Under the pieces are notes generated by a model that was given only the letters and a program-made list of their open reading frames with translations, was not told the DNA's origin and made no database searches. This document shows positions 7,815 through 15,250 of a stretch of 20,366 nucleotides of DNA, piece after piece. Origin of the DNA: Candidatus Pelearchaeum sp. (GTDB lineage Archaea > Thermoproteota > Nitrososphaeria_A > Caldarchaeales > Caldarchaeaceae); the NCBI GenBank assembly GCA_015520425.1, contig WAQC01000078.1:1-20366 (forward strand), read 5' to 3'. The position numbers and the translations under genes are program-made. Every line of letters starts with the position of its first letter. Position 1 is the first letter of the stretch.

Positions 7815-8191
7815 GTGGTCTGTTGAGCTCCTCCAGAATACCTGTTATCGTGTCCATAGAAGGCTTGGGCGAGCTTGAGGCTGAGTTCGTCAGATTCTTC
7901 GCCCCGATGACCGTTGATGAGCTAGTTCGCAAAATGCCTATTGAGGGTTTCCTAGCATCCTGGGATAACGCGGTGTATATAGTTACCGAAATATCTCGCG
8001 GAGCTGAGAAGCCTACGCAGAAACTGAAGAAGGGTGATATATTCTACTGGCCTCCAGGAAGAGTTCTTGGCATAGCGGTTGAAGAGCATACCCCGCGGGT
8101 TCAGACGGTTAAGGTAGGCCGTCTAATAAGTGGCTTTGAGCTCCTCCAGCAAGCTAGGCAGGGTTCTAGGATGCGCTTTCTTCAGCGGTAG
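7811..8191 (+). CDS. Cyclophilin-like (DUF369-type) domain protein
   Basis: 126 residues. The order 'IPVIVSIEGLGELEAEFVR', 'APMTVDELVRKMPIEGFLASW', 'VYIVTEISRG', 'LKKGDIFYWPPGRVLGIAVE' and a final strand with 'VGRLISGFELL' matches the small beta-barrel of the cyclophilin-like TM1367/DUF369 family. The 'GDIFYWPPG...L' segment is the most characteristic part. These proteins have the cyclophilin fold but lack proven prolyl isomerase activity, so no reaction is claimed. The GTG start overlaps the apgM stop by 4 nt; TTG at 7823 is an alternative. The 3' end overlaps the convergent eS25 gene by 26 nt. Confidence 0.78.
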   Translation: MSGLLSSSRIPVIVSIEGLGELEAEFVRFFAPMTVDELVRKMPIEGFLASWDNAVYIVTEISRGAEKPTQKLKKGDIFYWPPGRVLGIAVEEHTPRVQTVKVGRLISGFELLQQARQGSRMRFLQR

Positions 8192-8588
8192 CTGCCGCTT
8201 TCTTAGACCTCCTCTGGCCCCTCTTGCCGCCCTTCTTCTGTTGTTGCGGAGCAGCCTCAACGGCCATAGCCTCCGCTGATGTAGCAGCCTCCTGCGCTGG
8301 CGCATATATCCTAAGACGGTTATCCCCCGTAACTAGCCGTATAACGCCCTTCGCCGAAAGCTCTCCAAGAAGGTCCTTCGCCAGCGATAGCCTAAATCCA
8401 AACCGTTCCCCAAGCATGTATGGAGTTACATATCTCTGACTCTTAACGTAGGAGATGACCTCATCCATGTTGGGGACGCTTAAGCCTAGTACGCTCTTCT
8501 CGGAGCCTGCCTCGCGTCTCTCTTGCTGCTTTCCCTTCTCAGCCCTCTTAGCTAGTTGGCTGAGGGTTGGTTTTTTAGGTCCGCCCAT
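8166..8588 (-). CDS. Small ribosomal subunit protein eS25
   Basis: 140 residues. The N-terminus 'MGGPKKPTLSQLAKRAEKGK' is the standard archaeal eS25 beginning, followed by a winged-helix domain at about 38-95 ('EVISYVKSQRYVTPYMLGER', 'LAKDLLGELSAKGVIRLV'). The protein binds the head of the 30S subunit. Archaeal eS25 proteins are generally about 105-115 residues. Here an extra tail of about 40 residues rich in Ala, Gln, Lys and Arg ('QQQKKGGKRGQRRSKKAAAT') extends the protein and runs over the 3' end of the convergent cyclophilin-like gene. The ATG at 8588 has a TATTAAAC element about 32 nt upstream. eS25 occurs in TACK/Asgard archaea, which helps place the organism. Confidence 0.92.
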   Translation of the reverse strand: MGGPKKPTLSQLAKRAEKGKQQERREAGSEKSVLGLSVPNMDEVISYVKSQRYVTPYMLGERFGFRLSLAKDLLGELSAKGVIRLVTGDNRLRIYAPAQEAATSAEAMAVEAAPQQQKKGGKRGQRRSKKAAATAEESAS

Positions 8589-8616
8589 GGCGCTAGCTCC
8601 AGCTTGTATGAGGGGC

Positions 8617-8624
8617 TATTAAAC
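8617..8624 (-). promoter_or_regulatory. Candidate TATA element of eS25 gene
   Basis: TATTAAAC on the plus strand (GTTTAATA towards the gene) lies about 32 nt before the eS25 ATG, in the only AT-rich part of the 82-bp divergent gap shared with the Taw2-like gene. It is preceded by GGGGAACAA. Position-based prediction. Confidence 0.4.
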
Positions 8625-8670
8625 TTGTTCCCCGCCAAAGCATTAAGACCAGCCCCGCGATTATGGGGGA

Positions 8671-9468
8671 GTGGGGTTGCTTAAGCTACCTAGGGCACGG
8701 CTCATCGGCGATGTGGCGGTGGTTAGAATACCAGCCGAACTTGAGGAGCGCGAGAAAGAGATAGGTGAGGAAATACTTAGACGTAATCCTAGGATTAGGA
8801 CTGTCCTCCGAACATTCGGCGCTTACGGACAGACAAGAACGACACGAAGCAAAATCATAGCAGGGGAAGAAAATACGGAAACCACCTATAAGGAGCATGG
8901 ATGCATCTATAAGCTGGACGTTGCCACACTCCTCTTCTGCCTCGGAAACCTCTATGAGCGACGTAGAATGGCCAGCGTGGTAAAACCTAGAGAAGTCGTA
9001 GTGGATATGTTCGCTGGTGTAGGCCAGTTCACTATACCAGTAGCCAAGCTGGCCTCACCAAGCGTTGTTTATGCCTTTGAGATAAATCCAGAAGCATACC
9101 GATACCTGCTAGAGAATATAAGGCTCAACAAGGTTGAACACGTTGTAAGGGCCTTCATGGATGACTGCCGAAATGCGTTGAAGTATGGTATAGAAGAAAG
9201 CGCTGACAGGGTTATTATGGGCTATTTTCCAGGGACAATAAAGTTTCTTCCAACGGCTCTCCAACTATCTAAAGGGGCTGGCTCCTATATCCATTTACAT
9301 GATTTGGCCAGGAAGAAAAATGGATGGGCCGAGCTTTGGGAGAATGCGAGGAATGTTGCTGAGCAGCTCGGCTATGGTGTTGAGCTTATAAGTTATCGTG
9401 AGGTGAAGAGCTACTCGCCTAGTCTAGCTCACTGGGCTCTGGATTTTAGGATTGTTGGTTCTCCTTAA
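8671..9468 (+). CDS. taw2: Trm5/Tyw2-family enzyme, probably Taw2 (wyosine aminocarboxypropyltransferase)
   Basis: 265 residues, class I SAM-binding fold. A small N-terminal domain (to about 75) precedes the Rossmann domain with motif I 'VVVDMFAGVGQFTIPVAK' (about 109-126) and the acidic turn 'AFEINPEA' (E137). The active-site motif is 'VIMGYFPGTIKFL' (about 181-192). True Trm5 methyltransferases have an N-L/P-P type motif here, whereas Tyw2/Taw2 proteins have a G-Y/L-x-P-x-S/T form, so the aminocarboxypropyl transferase is favoured. It would transfer the 3-amino-3-carboxypropyl group of SAM to 4-demethylwyosine at G37 of tRNA-Phe. The GTG start at 8671 follows GGGGGA directly; TTG at 8677 is an alternative. 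No other wyosine gene is in the window. Confidence 0.8.
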   Translation: MGLLKLPRARLIGDVAVVRIPAELEEREKEIGEEILRRNPRIRTVLRTFGAYGQTRTTRSKIIAGEENTETTYKEHGCIYKLDVATLLFCLGNLYERRRMASVVKPREVVVDMFAGVGQFTIPVAKLASPSVVYAFEINPEAYRYLLENIRLNKVEHVVRAFMDDCRNALKYGIEESADRVIMGYFPGTIKFLPTALQLSKGAGSYIHLHDLARKKNGWAELWENARNVAEQLGYGVELISYREVKSYSPSLAHWALDFRIVGSP

Positions 9469-9814
9469 GCTGCTCACCCAGCCAACGCGCAACCTCACTA
9501 AGAACACGGCTTCGCGACACATTTATCACCAGAGCCTCAGGCCCCTTCTCCGCCGCTATCATAGTGCTGTAACTGGGCATAGCGGCAAACGAGACAACAG
9601 ACCAGAAGATACGGCCTTTCAAAAGCTCGTCAACTATACGCTCATTATTTGGAACCAGAGGTATGGGGTAGAACACGACACCCTCGGCCCAGTAGAGGAC
9701 AGCAGGCTGGCCAGGTGAGAGTATCATGTTCTTAACGAGCTCTTCAGGCGAGGAATATTTGATGTACTCCATTATGACGACTTCCTTAATGGGGCTGTAG
9801 GTTATCGTAACCAA
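9446..9814 (-). CDS. Hypothetical protein
   Basis: 122 residues not assigned to a family. It reads as a small soluble alpha/beta domain: strands 'AVLYWAEGVVFYPIPLV', 'GRIFWSVVSFAAM' and 'EALVINVS', and a final amphipathic helix 'SRVLSEVARWLGEQLKENQQ'. No metal ligands, nucleotide loop or membrane spans are evident. The start is uncertain: TTG at 9814 has GAGAGG close by, but ATG at 9772 (residue 15) also leaves an intact domain. Its last 23 nt overlap the 3' end of the convergent Taw2-like gene. Codon use looks like the neighbours, which supports a real gene. Confidence 0.65.
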   Translation of the reverse strand: MVTITYSPIKEVVIMEYIKYSSPEELVKNMILSPGQPAVLYWAEGVVFYPIPLVPNNERIVDELLKGRIFWSVVSFAAMPSYSTMIAAEKGPEALVINVSRSRVLSEVARWLGEQLKENQQS

Positions 9815-9901
9815 TTCCTCTCTCCCTTTACAGGGCTTACAAACAACGGAATAAACTTTTTCTAAGCCTTATCAATTATTAGATACACGCAGTAAATAGG
9901 G
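9815..9901. promoter_or_regulatory. Divergent intergenic region with AT-rich promoter elements
   Basis: 87 bp between the hypothetical gene (minus) and the acyl-CoA synthetase gene (plus). The plus strand reads GGAATAAACTTTTTC at about 9848-9862; AATAAAC gives GTTTATT towards the minus gene about 39 nt before its TTG, and the T-rich part could act for the plus gene about 45 nt before its TTG. No strong ribosome-binding site precedes the plus-strand TTG (only GGG adjoining it). No regulator motif could be recognised. Confidence 0.35.
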
Positions 9902-11611
9902 TTGAAGGGGGCGGAGCTTATCCTCAATAGGGTATGGCTCAAAAACTATCCCAAAGGAGTGAAGCATGACGTAGAGATTCCAAATAAGGCTGTTTTTGAG
10001 CTCTTTGACGAGGCGGCAGAACGATACGCTAATAGGCCTGCCGCGATATTCTTAGAGGAGAAGATAACCTATGGGAAGCTGCGTGAATATGTGGATAGGA
10101 TGGCCGCTGCTCTCTCTAGCCTTGGTGTGGGAAAGGGAGATAGGGTCGCTATACTTTTACCCAATAGCATACAGTTCATCATAGCCTACTATGGGACTCT
10201 AAAGACTGGAGCAACAGTAACGCCCATGAACCCGCTCTACACGCCGCGCGAGGTTGAGTACCAAGCTAGGGAAACCCAGGCAAAAGTGATATTCACGCTA
10301 GACATTCTCTACAAGAACGTCCATCCAATACTCAACAATACCCAGATAAGGCATGTTATAATCAGCAACATAGCGGATTTCCTCCCAGGATTGAAGAGAA
10401 GCTTAGGTAAGCTATTGAAGAAAATACCCACTGCGGAGGTTCCGCGCGATGAGCGGATAAAATCGTTCATGGAGTTGCTCAAGACCAGCAGGCCAGAAGC
10501 GCCGAAACCCGCGCTAGACCCAGAGAAAGACCTTGTTAGCCTACAATTCACAGGCGGAACCACTGGAACCCCAAAGGGTGTCATGCTTACCCACCGTAAT
10601 GTAGTGGCTAACATAACGCAGATACACGAGATGCTCAGTACTTACATTAGGGATGGCGAGGAGATATTCGTGGCTCTCCTGCCATTCTACCATATCTATG
10701 GCCAGACCGTGCTTTTGGGCTCTGGGCTTACGCATGGAAACGCCCTACTGATTTTCCCACGTTTGGAGCTAGAGCCTTTCATGAAGGCTATAGCGCGTCA
10801 TAGAGCTACGATATTCCCAGGCGTCCCCACACTGTTTAACGCCATGTCCAAGCATCCGTTGATAAAGGAGCTTGACCTATCGGCGCTCAAGCTGGTAATA
10901 TCAGGCGCAGACTCCCTCCCAGTAGAGGTTGCGAAGGAGTTTGAGCGGGTTACTGGAAAGAAGGTATGTGAGGGCTATGGCCTGACTGAGACCTCACCCG
11001 TAACGCATGTAAATCCACCTGAGGCTATACGCTACGGCTCTTTCGGCGTCCCGATACCAAATACATACGCTGCTGTTATAGACCCTGAGAGCATGGAGTT
11101 CCTCCCTGTTGGAGAAGTTGGAGAGCTGGTCGTGGCTGGGCCTCAGGTTATGAAAGGCTACATGCGTGAAGAGGATAACTCCAACGTTTTCCTAGAGGCT
11201 CATGGCATGAGATGGTTCAGAACTGGAGACATGGTGAGAATGGATGAGGATGGATATTTCCACTTCGTAGATAGGAGGAAAGACATTATCAAGTTTAAGG
11301 GATTCTCAGTATTTCCAGCCGAGATAGAGGATGTTCTCTACAGTAATCCAGCAGTGAAGGAGGCCGCAGTGGTTGGGGTGCCAGACCCGCGGACAGGCGA
11401 GCAGATAATCGCTGTCGTTGTCTTGAAAGACGAGTTTAAAGGCAAGACAGGTGAGGAGGAGATTCTGAAATACTGTAGGGAGAGGCTGGCGGAGTATAAG
11501 CAACCTAGTCGCGTGATTTTTGTTGATGAGATTCCGAAGACCGCTGTCGGTAAAATACTTAGACGCGCTGTCCGCGACCGCGTGCGCGAGATGCTGGTTC
11601 AACCCTCATAA
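9902..11611 (+). CDS. Long-chain acyl-CoA synthetase (AMP-forming), ANL superfamily
   Basis: 569 residues. All core adenylation motifs are present in order: P-loop T217-GGTTGTPKG226, 'PFYHIYGQT' (261-269), 'GYGLTETSPVTH' (358-369), 'WFRTGDM' with D443, the hinge region 'DRRKDIIKFKGFSVFPAEIE' and the C-terminal 'PKTAVGKILRR' with catalytic Lys551. The beginning 'VWLKNYPKGV' and the overall length are typical of long-chain fatty acyl-CoA ligases (FadD-like), which activate a carboxylate with ATP to an acyl-adenylate and then to the CoA thioester. The exact chain length cannot be read. The TTG start at 9902 lies just inside an AT-rich divergent region. It is followed by citrate synthase after 90 nt, possibly under its own promoter. 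Confidence 0.92.
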   Translation: MKGAELILNRVWLKNYPKGVKHDVEIPNKAVFELFDEAAERYANRPAAIFLEEKITYGKLREYVDRMAAALSSLGVGKGDRVAILLPNSIQFIIAYYGTLKTGATVTPMNPLYTPREVEYQARETQAKVIFTLDILYKNVHPILNNTQIRHVIISNIADFLPGLKRSLGKLLKKIPTAEVPRDERIKSFMELLKTSRPEAPKPALDPEKDLVSLQFTGGTTGTPKGVMLTHRNVVANITQIHEMLSTYIRDGEEIFVALLPFYHIYGQTVLLGSGLTHGNALLIFPRLELEPFMKAIARHRATIFPGVPTLFNAMSKHPLIKELDLSALKLVISGADSLPVEVAKEFERVTGKKVCEGYGLTETSPVTHVNPPEAIRYGSFGVPIPNTYAAVIDPESMEFLPVGEVGELVVAGPQVMKGYMREEDNSNVFLEAHGMRWFRTGDMVRMDEDGYFHFVDRRKDIIKFKGFSVFPAEIEDVLYSNPAVKEAAVVGVPDPRTGEQIIAVVVLKDEFKGKTGEEEILKYCRERLAEYKQPSRVIFVDEIPKTAVGKILRRAVRDRVREMLVQPS

Positions 11612-11654
11612 TTCATTTGTCGTTATCCCCGCCGACTTTTGACGAATAGCGAAA

Positions 11655-11668
11655 TAAGATTAAATTCA
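11655..11668 (+). promoter_or_regulatory. Candidate TATA element of citrate synthase gene
   Basis: The stretch TAAGATTAAATTCA after GCGAAA lies about 35-45 nt before the citrate synthase TTG at 11702, so transcription would start roughly at 11685-11690, giving a very short leader. No good ribosome-binding site precedes the TTG, which fits a near-leaderless transcript. Prediction from position and composition only. Confidence 0.4.
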
Positions 11669-11701
11669 AAACATGGCTAGAATAATAATACGAGACCCTA
11701 T

Positions 11702-12838
11702 TTGAGCGTTGTAGAGCTTCATAAAGGGCTTGACAACATCATAGTAAAAGAAACCGTACTCTCCTACGTTGATGGAGAGAGGGGTCGCCTATATTATGTG
11801 GGCTATCCAATTGAGGAGCTCGTAGAGAAATCAACATACGAGGAAGTCTGCTTCCTGCTCCTTCATAGAAGACTACCTAAAAAGGAAGAGTTGGCATCAT
11901 TTGACAGGGAGCTTAAGAAGGAGAGAGAGATACCGAAAGAGGTTATAGACGCTCTAAACCTAATGCCCCGTAATGCGCATCCCATGGATTTGCTCAAAGC
12001 AGGTATTGCTCTTCTCGCGTTATACGACCCTGAGCTTAACGTGCATGAGAAGGAGGCAAACATAAGGAAATCAATACGGCTCATCTCTAAGACCGCTACA
12101 CTCACCGCTTACATAAGTAGATACATACGCGGGCTGGATTATGTCCAACCGTCTAAAGAGATGTCTCATGCAGCCAACTTCTTGCATATGGTTACTGGTG
12201 AGGAGATAGATGAGCTATCTGCCAAGGTTATGGATGTGGCGTTTATACTACATGCTGAACATGAACTACCAGCCTCCTCCATGGCCGCGCTTACTGCGGC
12301 TTCAACACTATCTGACCTATACTCGGCGATACTTGCTGGGGTTGCAGCTTTGAAAGGTCCCCTACACGGTGGAGCGAACGAGAAAGCGCTTGAGATGATA
12401 CTGGAAATAGGCTCTCCAGAAAGAGCGGAGCAGTATGTGATAGATGCGCTTAGGGCTAAGAAGCGTGTCATGGGCTTTGGCCATAGGGTCTATAAATCCT
12501 ATGACCCACGGGCGCGCATCTTTAGGAAATATCTGGAGAAGCTCTCAGAGGTCAAGGGGAATAAGACGCTTCTCATGATAGCTGACGAGGTTGAGAAAGT
12601 TATGACGCGCGAGATGAAGGGGAAGGGCATCTTCCCAAACATAGACTTCTATTCAGGTTCTGTTTTCACGCTGTTGGGAATACCGAAGGAAATCTTCACA
12701 CCATTCTTCGCAACAGCTAGGGTAGTTGGATGGGCTGCTCACGTACTTGAGTATTGGGAGGATAATAGGCTTATAAGACCTAGGGCGCGCTACTCAGGGC
12801 CGCTAGACCTACAATACCCTTCTGTAGAGAATAGGTAG
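11702..12838 (+). CDS. Citrate synthase (possibly also 2-methylcitrate synthase)
   Basis: 378 residues, the usual size of archaeal type II-like citrate synthases. The N-terminus 'HKGLDNIIVKETVLSYVDGE...GRLYYVGYPIEEL' is typical. The catalytic triad is visible: H222 in 'GPLHGGANE', H261 in 'GFGHRVYKSYDPRA' and D315 in 'PNIDFYSG'; 'HAEHELPASS' (184-192) is the other conserved His site. The enzyme condenses oxaloacetate and acetyl-CoA at the entry of the citric acid cycle; many archaeal members also accept propionyl-CoA. The TTG start at 11702 overlaps the TGA of a 10-codon ATG mini-frame (11673-11705). It follows an acyl-CoA synthetase, which is compatible with acyl-CoA use but does not prove a functional link. 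Confidence 0.95.
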   Translation: MSVVELHKGLDNIIVKETVLSYVDGERGRLYYVGYPIEELVEKSTYEEVCFLLLHRRLPKKEELASFDRELKKEREIPKEVIDALNLMPRNAHPMDLLKAGIALLALYDPELNVHEKEANIRKSIRLISKTATLTAYISRYIRGLDYVQPSKEMSHAANFLHMVTGEEIDELSAKVMDVAFILHAEHELPASSMAALTAASTLSDLYSAILAGVAALKGPLHGGANEKALEMILEIGSPERAEQYVIDALRAKKRVMGFGHRVYKSYDPRARIFRKYLEKLSEVKGNKTLLMIADEVEKVMTREMKGKGIFPNIDFYSGSVFTLLGIPKEIFTPFFATARVVGWAAHVLEYWEDNRLIRPRARYSGPLDLQYPSVENR

Positions 12839-12854
12839 GTGCTCTGGAGTCAAG

Positions 12855-12880
12855 CCTATAAGACGCCCATAATATATTAT
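12855..12880 (+). promoter_or_regulatory. AT-rich promoter-like region before the unrecognised gene at 12895
   Basis: The 56-bp gap after citrate synthase holds CCTATAAGAC and AATATATTAT. The first lies about 35-40 nt before the ATG at 12895 and would fit an archaeal TATA box; GGAGAG at 12881-12886 is a good ribosome-binding site 8 nt before the ATG. The gene could thus be transcribed on its own as well as by read-through. Confidence 0.35.
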
Positions 12881-12894
12881 GGAGAGTAGGGAGC

Positions 12895-13668
12895 ATGGAG
12901 AAGGAGCTCGGAATACTGGTTAAACCCCCTCTAAAGAAGAGCAGCGAGATGGCTGCAAGAATGTTAAACAAGGATTGTGAGGCCCTCTTCCTAAACCTAC
13001 CCAAGTCAATAGACCATCTGGTAGCCGAGATACCTGTGGGCCTAGATTATAGGGAGCTCGTGGAGGAGGCTAGAAAGCGTAAGCTACTTCCAGAGCCTGT
13101 TGAAGCATGGCTAAAGGATAGCGAGCCCATATTAAGAAAGCTAAAGGAGCTGGGCGATAGCGTACTCACATACTGTTATAAAGATTTGACTGGTTTTGAG
13201 ATGGGTGTTAGAACAAGCCACCAGATAGCGCTTCTGACGATTCGCGACACGCTTAGGGGGAAGATAGACGTAAAGAGGTGGGTGGAGGAGCTTAAACGGG
13301 AGAATGAAGCAACTAGGGAAGCAGTGAAGCGTGAGGTGGAGATGATGGAGTCCGAAGCCTCGGTATATGATAAGAGCATATGCCTGGCTGGTGTTGAGGG
13401 TAGGTTCTTCCACGAAGAGCTGAAGACCAAGTTCAAGACCTGGCTGAAATACATAGACCAGCCATACTTCTTCACACCGCTTGAGGTTCTCAAACGCGAG
13501 CTAGAAACAAAGGGTGAGGTATCCTACGAAAGAGCGCACCAACTGATTAGCGAGCATCTCAAGTTTATCCACGACTACGTTTTAACCAACGAGCTTGATG
13601 ACGCCTATCTGAAATGGGTTAGGAAAAGGTTTTATTGGCATCCCGCTGTGGAAGAGAGGAATAGCTAG
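12895..13668 (+). CDS. Uncharacterised protein, helical, with a possible hydrolase-like core
   Basis: 257 residues that I do not recognise with confidence. The middle is strongly helical and charged ('DVKRWVEELKRENEATREAV'). Short hydrophobic strands ('CEALFLNLP', 'DSVLTYCYKD', 'SICLAGVEGRFFHEEL') are spaced as in an alpha/beta domain. The arrangement of an early 'LPKSIDHLV', a central 'TYCYKDLTGFE' and a late 'AGVEGRFFHEEL' is faintly like TraB/ChaN/EreA-type folds, but this is a weak impression. The C-terminus (about 195-257) is another helical segment with aromatic residues ('YLKWVRKRFYWHPAVE'). ATG start with GGAGAG 8 nt upstream. SfsA begins 26 nt after the stop, so the pair may be one operon. 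Confidence 0.7.
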   Translation: MEKELGILVKPPLKKSSEMAARMLNKDCEALFLNLPKSIDHLVAEIPVGLDYRELVEEARKRKLLPEPVEAWLKDSEPILRKLKELGDSVLTYCYKDLTGFEMGVRTSHQIALLTIRDTLRGKIDVKRWVEELKRENEATREAVKREVEMMESEASVYDKSICLAGVEGRFFHEELKTKFKTWLKYIDQPYFFTPLEVLKRELETKGEVSYERAHQLISEHLKFIHDYVLTNELDDAYLKWVRKRFYWHPAVEERNS

Positions 13669-13694
13669 CGCTGGCAAGATGGTTGTGTTGAAAG

Positions 13695-14396
13695 GTGTAT
13701 AGGTCGTTTAAGCTTGATGTGATTGAGGCGGAGGTAATAGCTAGACTATCAAGAGTTTCAGTTCTCGCCGAGACCGATGGGGTGAGGTTTCTATGCCACC
13801 TAAGAAATACAGGAAGACTTCACGACTACATTTATCAGGGAGCACGCATACTGGTTCAACCCAATCCACGCGGAAAAACACACGCAATAGTCATAGGAGC
13901 CCCATACGGAGAACGGGCGGCAATACTTGATACATACACACAAGCAAGATGTTTTGAAGACGCTTGCATTAATAATGTTGTCTCGTGGCTTAAGCCGCAT
14001 AGAATAGATGAGAAAGAGATTACGGTTTATGGTTCTAGGATAGACTATGGACTAAAGGATAATGCAGGCAGGCGCGGATACCTAGAGCTGAAGTCGGCAG
14101 TATATCTAGATAAAGATAGATATGCTATGTATCCAGACTCTCCATCCCTCCGTGGCCGTAGGCATGTGGAGACTCTGATGAGGATAGCTAAACGGTCAAG
14201 GGCTGTGATTAGCTTCGTAGCTGCTCATCCAGACGCTATAGGATTCAAACCATGTGTTGAGGGAGACCCTATAATGTCAGAGTTGCTGCGTAAAGCCAAT
14301 AGAATGGGCGTTGAGATGCATGCTGTTAAGATGTTCATGACCCTTGATGGCTCTGTAATATTCGCGGAAGATGATATTCCGATAAAGCTGGATTAA
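13695..14396 (+). CDS. sfsA: SfsA family protein (sugar fermentation stimulation homologue)
   Basis: 233 residues, normal for SfsA. Signature elements are 'FLCHLRNTGRL' (about 32-41), 'YGSRIDYGL' with D117, 'YLELKSAVYLDKDRYAMYPD' with E131 and K133, and 'RGRRHVETL' (about 153-161). The D...E-x-K set sits in a PD-(D/E)XK-like nuclease fold known from SfsA structures; E. coli SfsA was described as a DNA-binding protein affecting maltose metabolism, so the true activity is unsettled. The GTG start at 13695 is the only one that preserves the conserved N-terminus. The stop overlaps the ctaB stop on the other strand through the sequence TTAA. Confidence 0.9.
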   Translation: MYRSFKLDVIEAEVIARLSRVSVLAETDGVRFLCHLRNTGRLHDYIYQGARILVQPNPRGKTHAIVIGAPYGERAAILDTYTQARCFEDACINNVVSWLKPHRIDEKEITVYGSRIDYGLKDNAGRRGYLELKSAVYLDKDRYAMYPDSPSLRGRRHVETLMRIAKRSRAVISFVAAHPDAIGFKPCVEGDPIMSELLRKANRMGVEMHAVKMFMTLDGSVIFAEDDIPIKLD

Positions 14397-15250
14397 AAGC
14401 CTACAACTACATGCGTAAGTGAGCCGAGCATCAAAACAGCGAGCCAAGGGCTTGATATTTTGAATATCCTCCAAGCTAGGTTATCATCTGGTCTGTGGAT
14501 TAAGCGTATGCTGTCCAGTGTTATCCATATCGTGAGTGGCGCGGTTATTATTAGGTAAGAGATGCTGGACTTTAGCAAGAACGCTATGGCGAGCCAGCAC
14601 GCAACTGTAATGAAGTTTGAGACTGCTATGAGTTTTGCCGTAGTATCTCTGCCCGCAACAGTGGGAAGCATCGGCAAGCCAGCTCTCCTATACTCTTGCT
14701 CAGCACGAAGCGCCAAGCCCCAGAAATGTCCAGGAGTCCATAAAAATACCAATACAGCAAGGAGAATAGATAGAAGTGATATGTTGCCCGTCGCTGCTGC
14801 CCAGCCAGCAAGCGGGGAGCAGCTTCCAGCAGAGCCTCCTATAACTATATTCCAGGGAGTTCTACGTTTGAGCCAGAGAGTATAGACGAGAATGTAGATT
14901 AGTATTCCAAGACCTATGAAGAAGGCTGTAAGTAGATTTAGGAGCAGCGCAGCTATTATTACAGCGGATACGCTGAGCGCGACACCAAAGATTATTGCTT
15001 TAACGGCTGGGCTAAGCCTACCACTGGGAAGAGGCCTATTTCTGGTTCTCTGCATGGCGGCGTCAATATCCCTATCTATATAGTGGTTTATCGCGCTCGC
15101 GCCGCCTACTGCTAGATAACCAGCCAGTACTAGTATAAGGAGCCGTTCAGTAGCTCCGCCTCCTGCGAGGAGGAAGGCGGTAACTGCTGTGAGTATGTTG
15201 AGAAAGGCTATTTTGGGCTTTGTAAGACTGACGTATTCGCGAAGTCGCAT
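14393..15250 (-). CDS. ctaB: Protoheme IX farnesyltransferase (heme O synthase)
   Basis: 285 residues, UbiA-type prenyltransferase with about eight to nine membrane spans, acting in the cell membrane. The first Asp-rich motif 'NHYIDRDIDAAMQRTRNRPL' (55-74) is the heme O synthase form. 'TPWNIVIGGSAG' (131-142), 'FLWTPGHFWGLAL' (169-181) and 'EYRRAGLPMLPTVAGR' (186-201) are the other family blocks. The usual F-P-P-L-x-G-W is C-S-P-L-A-G-W here. It adds a farnesyl group to heme b for a cytochrome oxidase, so aerobic respiration is likely. The ATG at 15250 lies within a strong inverted repeat (15238-15274) and inside the over-long Nudix frame. Last gene of a valS-Nudix-ctaB run; a TATA-like GCTTAAATTC 30-40 nt upstream may give it its own promoter. 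Confidence 0.93.
   Translation of the reverse strand: MRLREYVSLTKPKIAFLNILTAVTAFLLAGGGATERLLILVLAGYLAVGGASAINHYIDRDIDAAMQRTRNRPLPSGRLSPAVKAIIFGVALSVSAVIIAALLLNLLTAFFIGLGILIYILVYTLWLKRRTPWNIVIGGSAGSCSPLAGWAAATGNISLLSILLAVLVFLWTPGHFWGLALRAEQEYRRAGLPMLPTVAGRDTTAKLIAVSNFITVACWLAIAFLLKSSISYLIITAPLTIWITLDSIRLIHRPDDNLAWRIFKISSPWLAVLMLGSLTHVVVGF

Noticed and set aside
7823..8149. Direct repeat TTGAGCTCCTCCAG at 7823-7836 and 8136-8149, near both ends of the cyclophilin-like gene
   Set aside because: One 14-bp repeat is about what chance allows in 20 kb; both copies are inside coding sequence in different protein contexts and no other copies were noticed.
8652..8669. Possible hairpin CCCC-GCGATTAT-GGGG before the Taw2-like gene
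   Set aside because: Only four base pairs around the ribosome-binding site; too weak to call.
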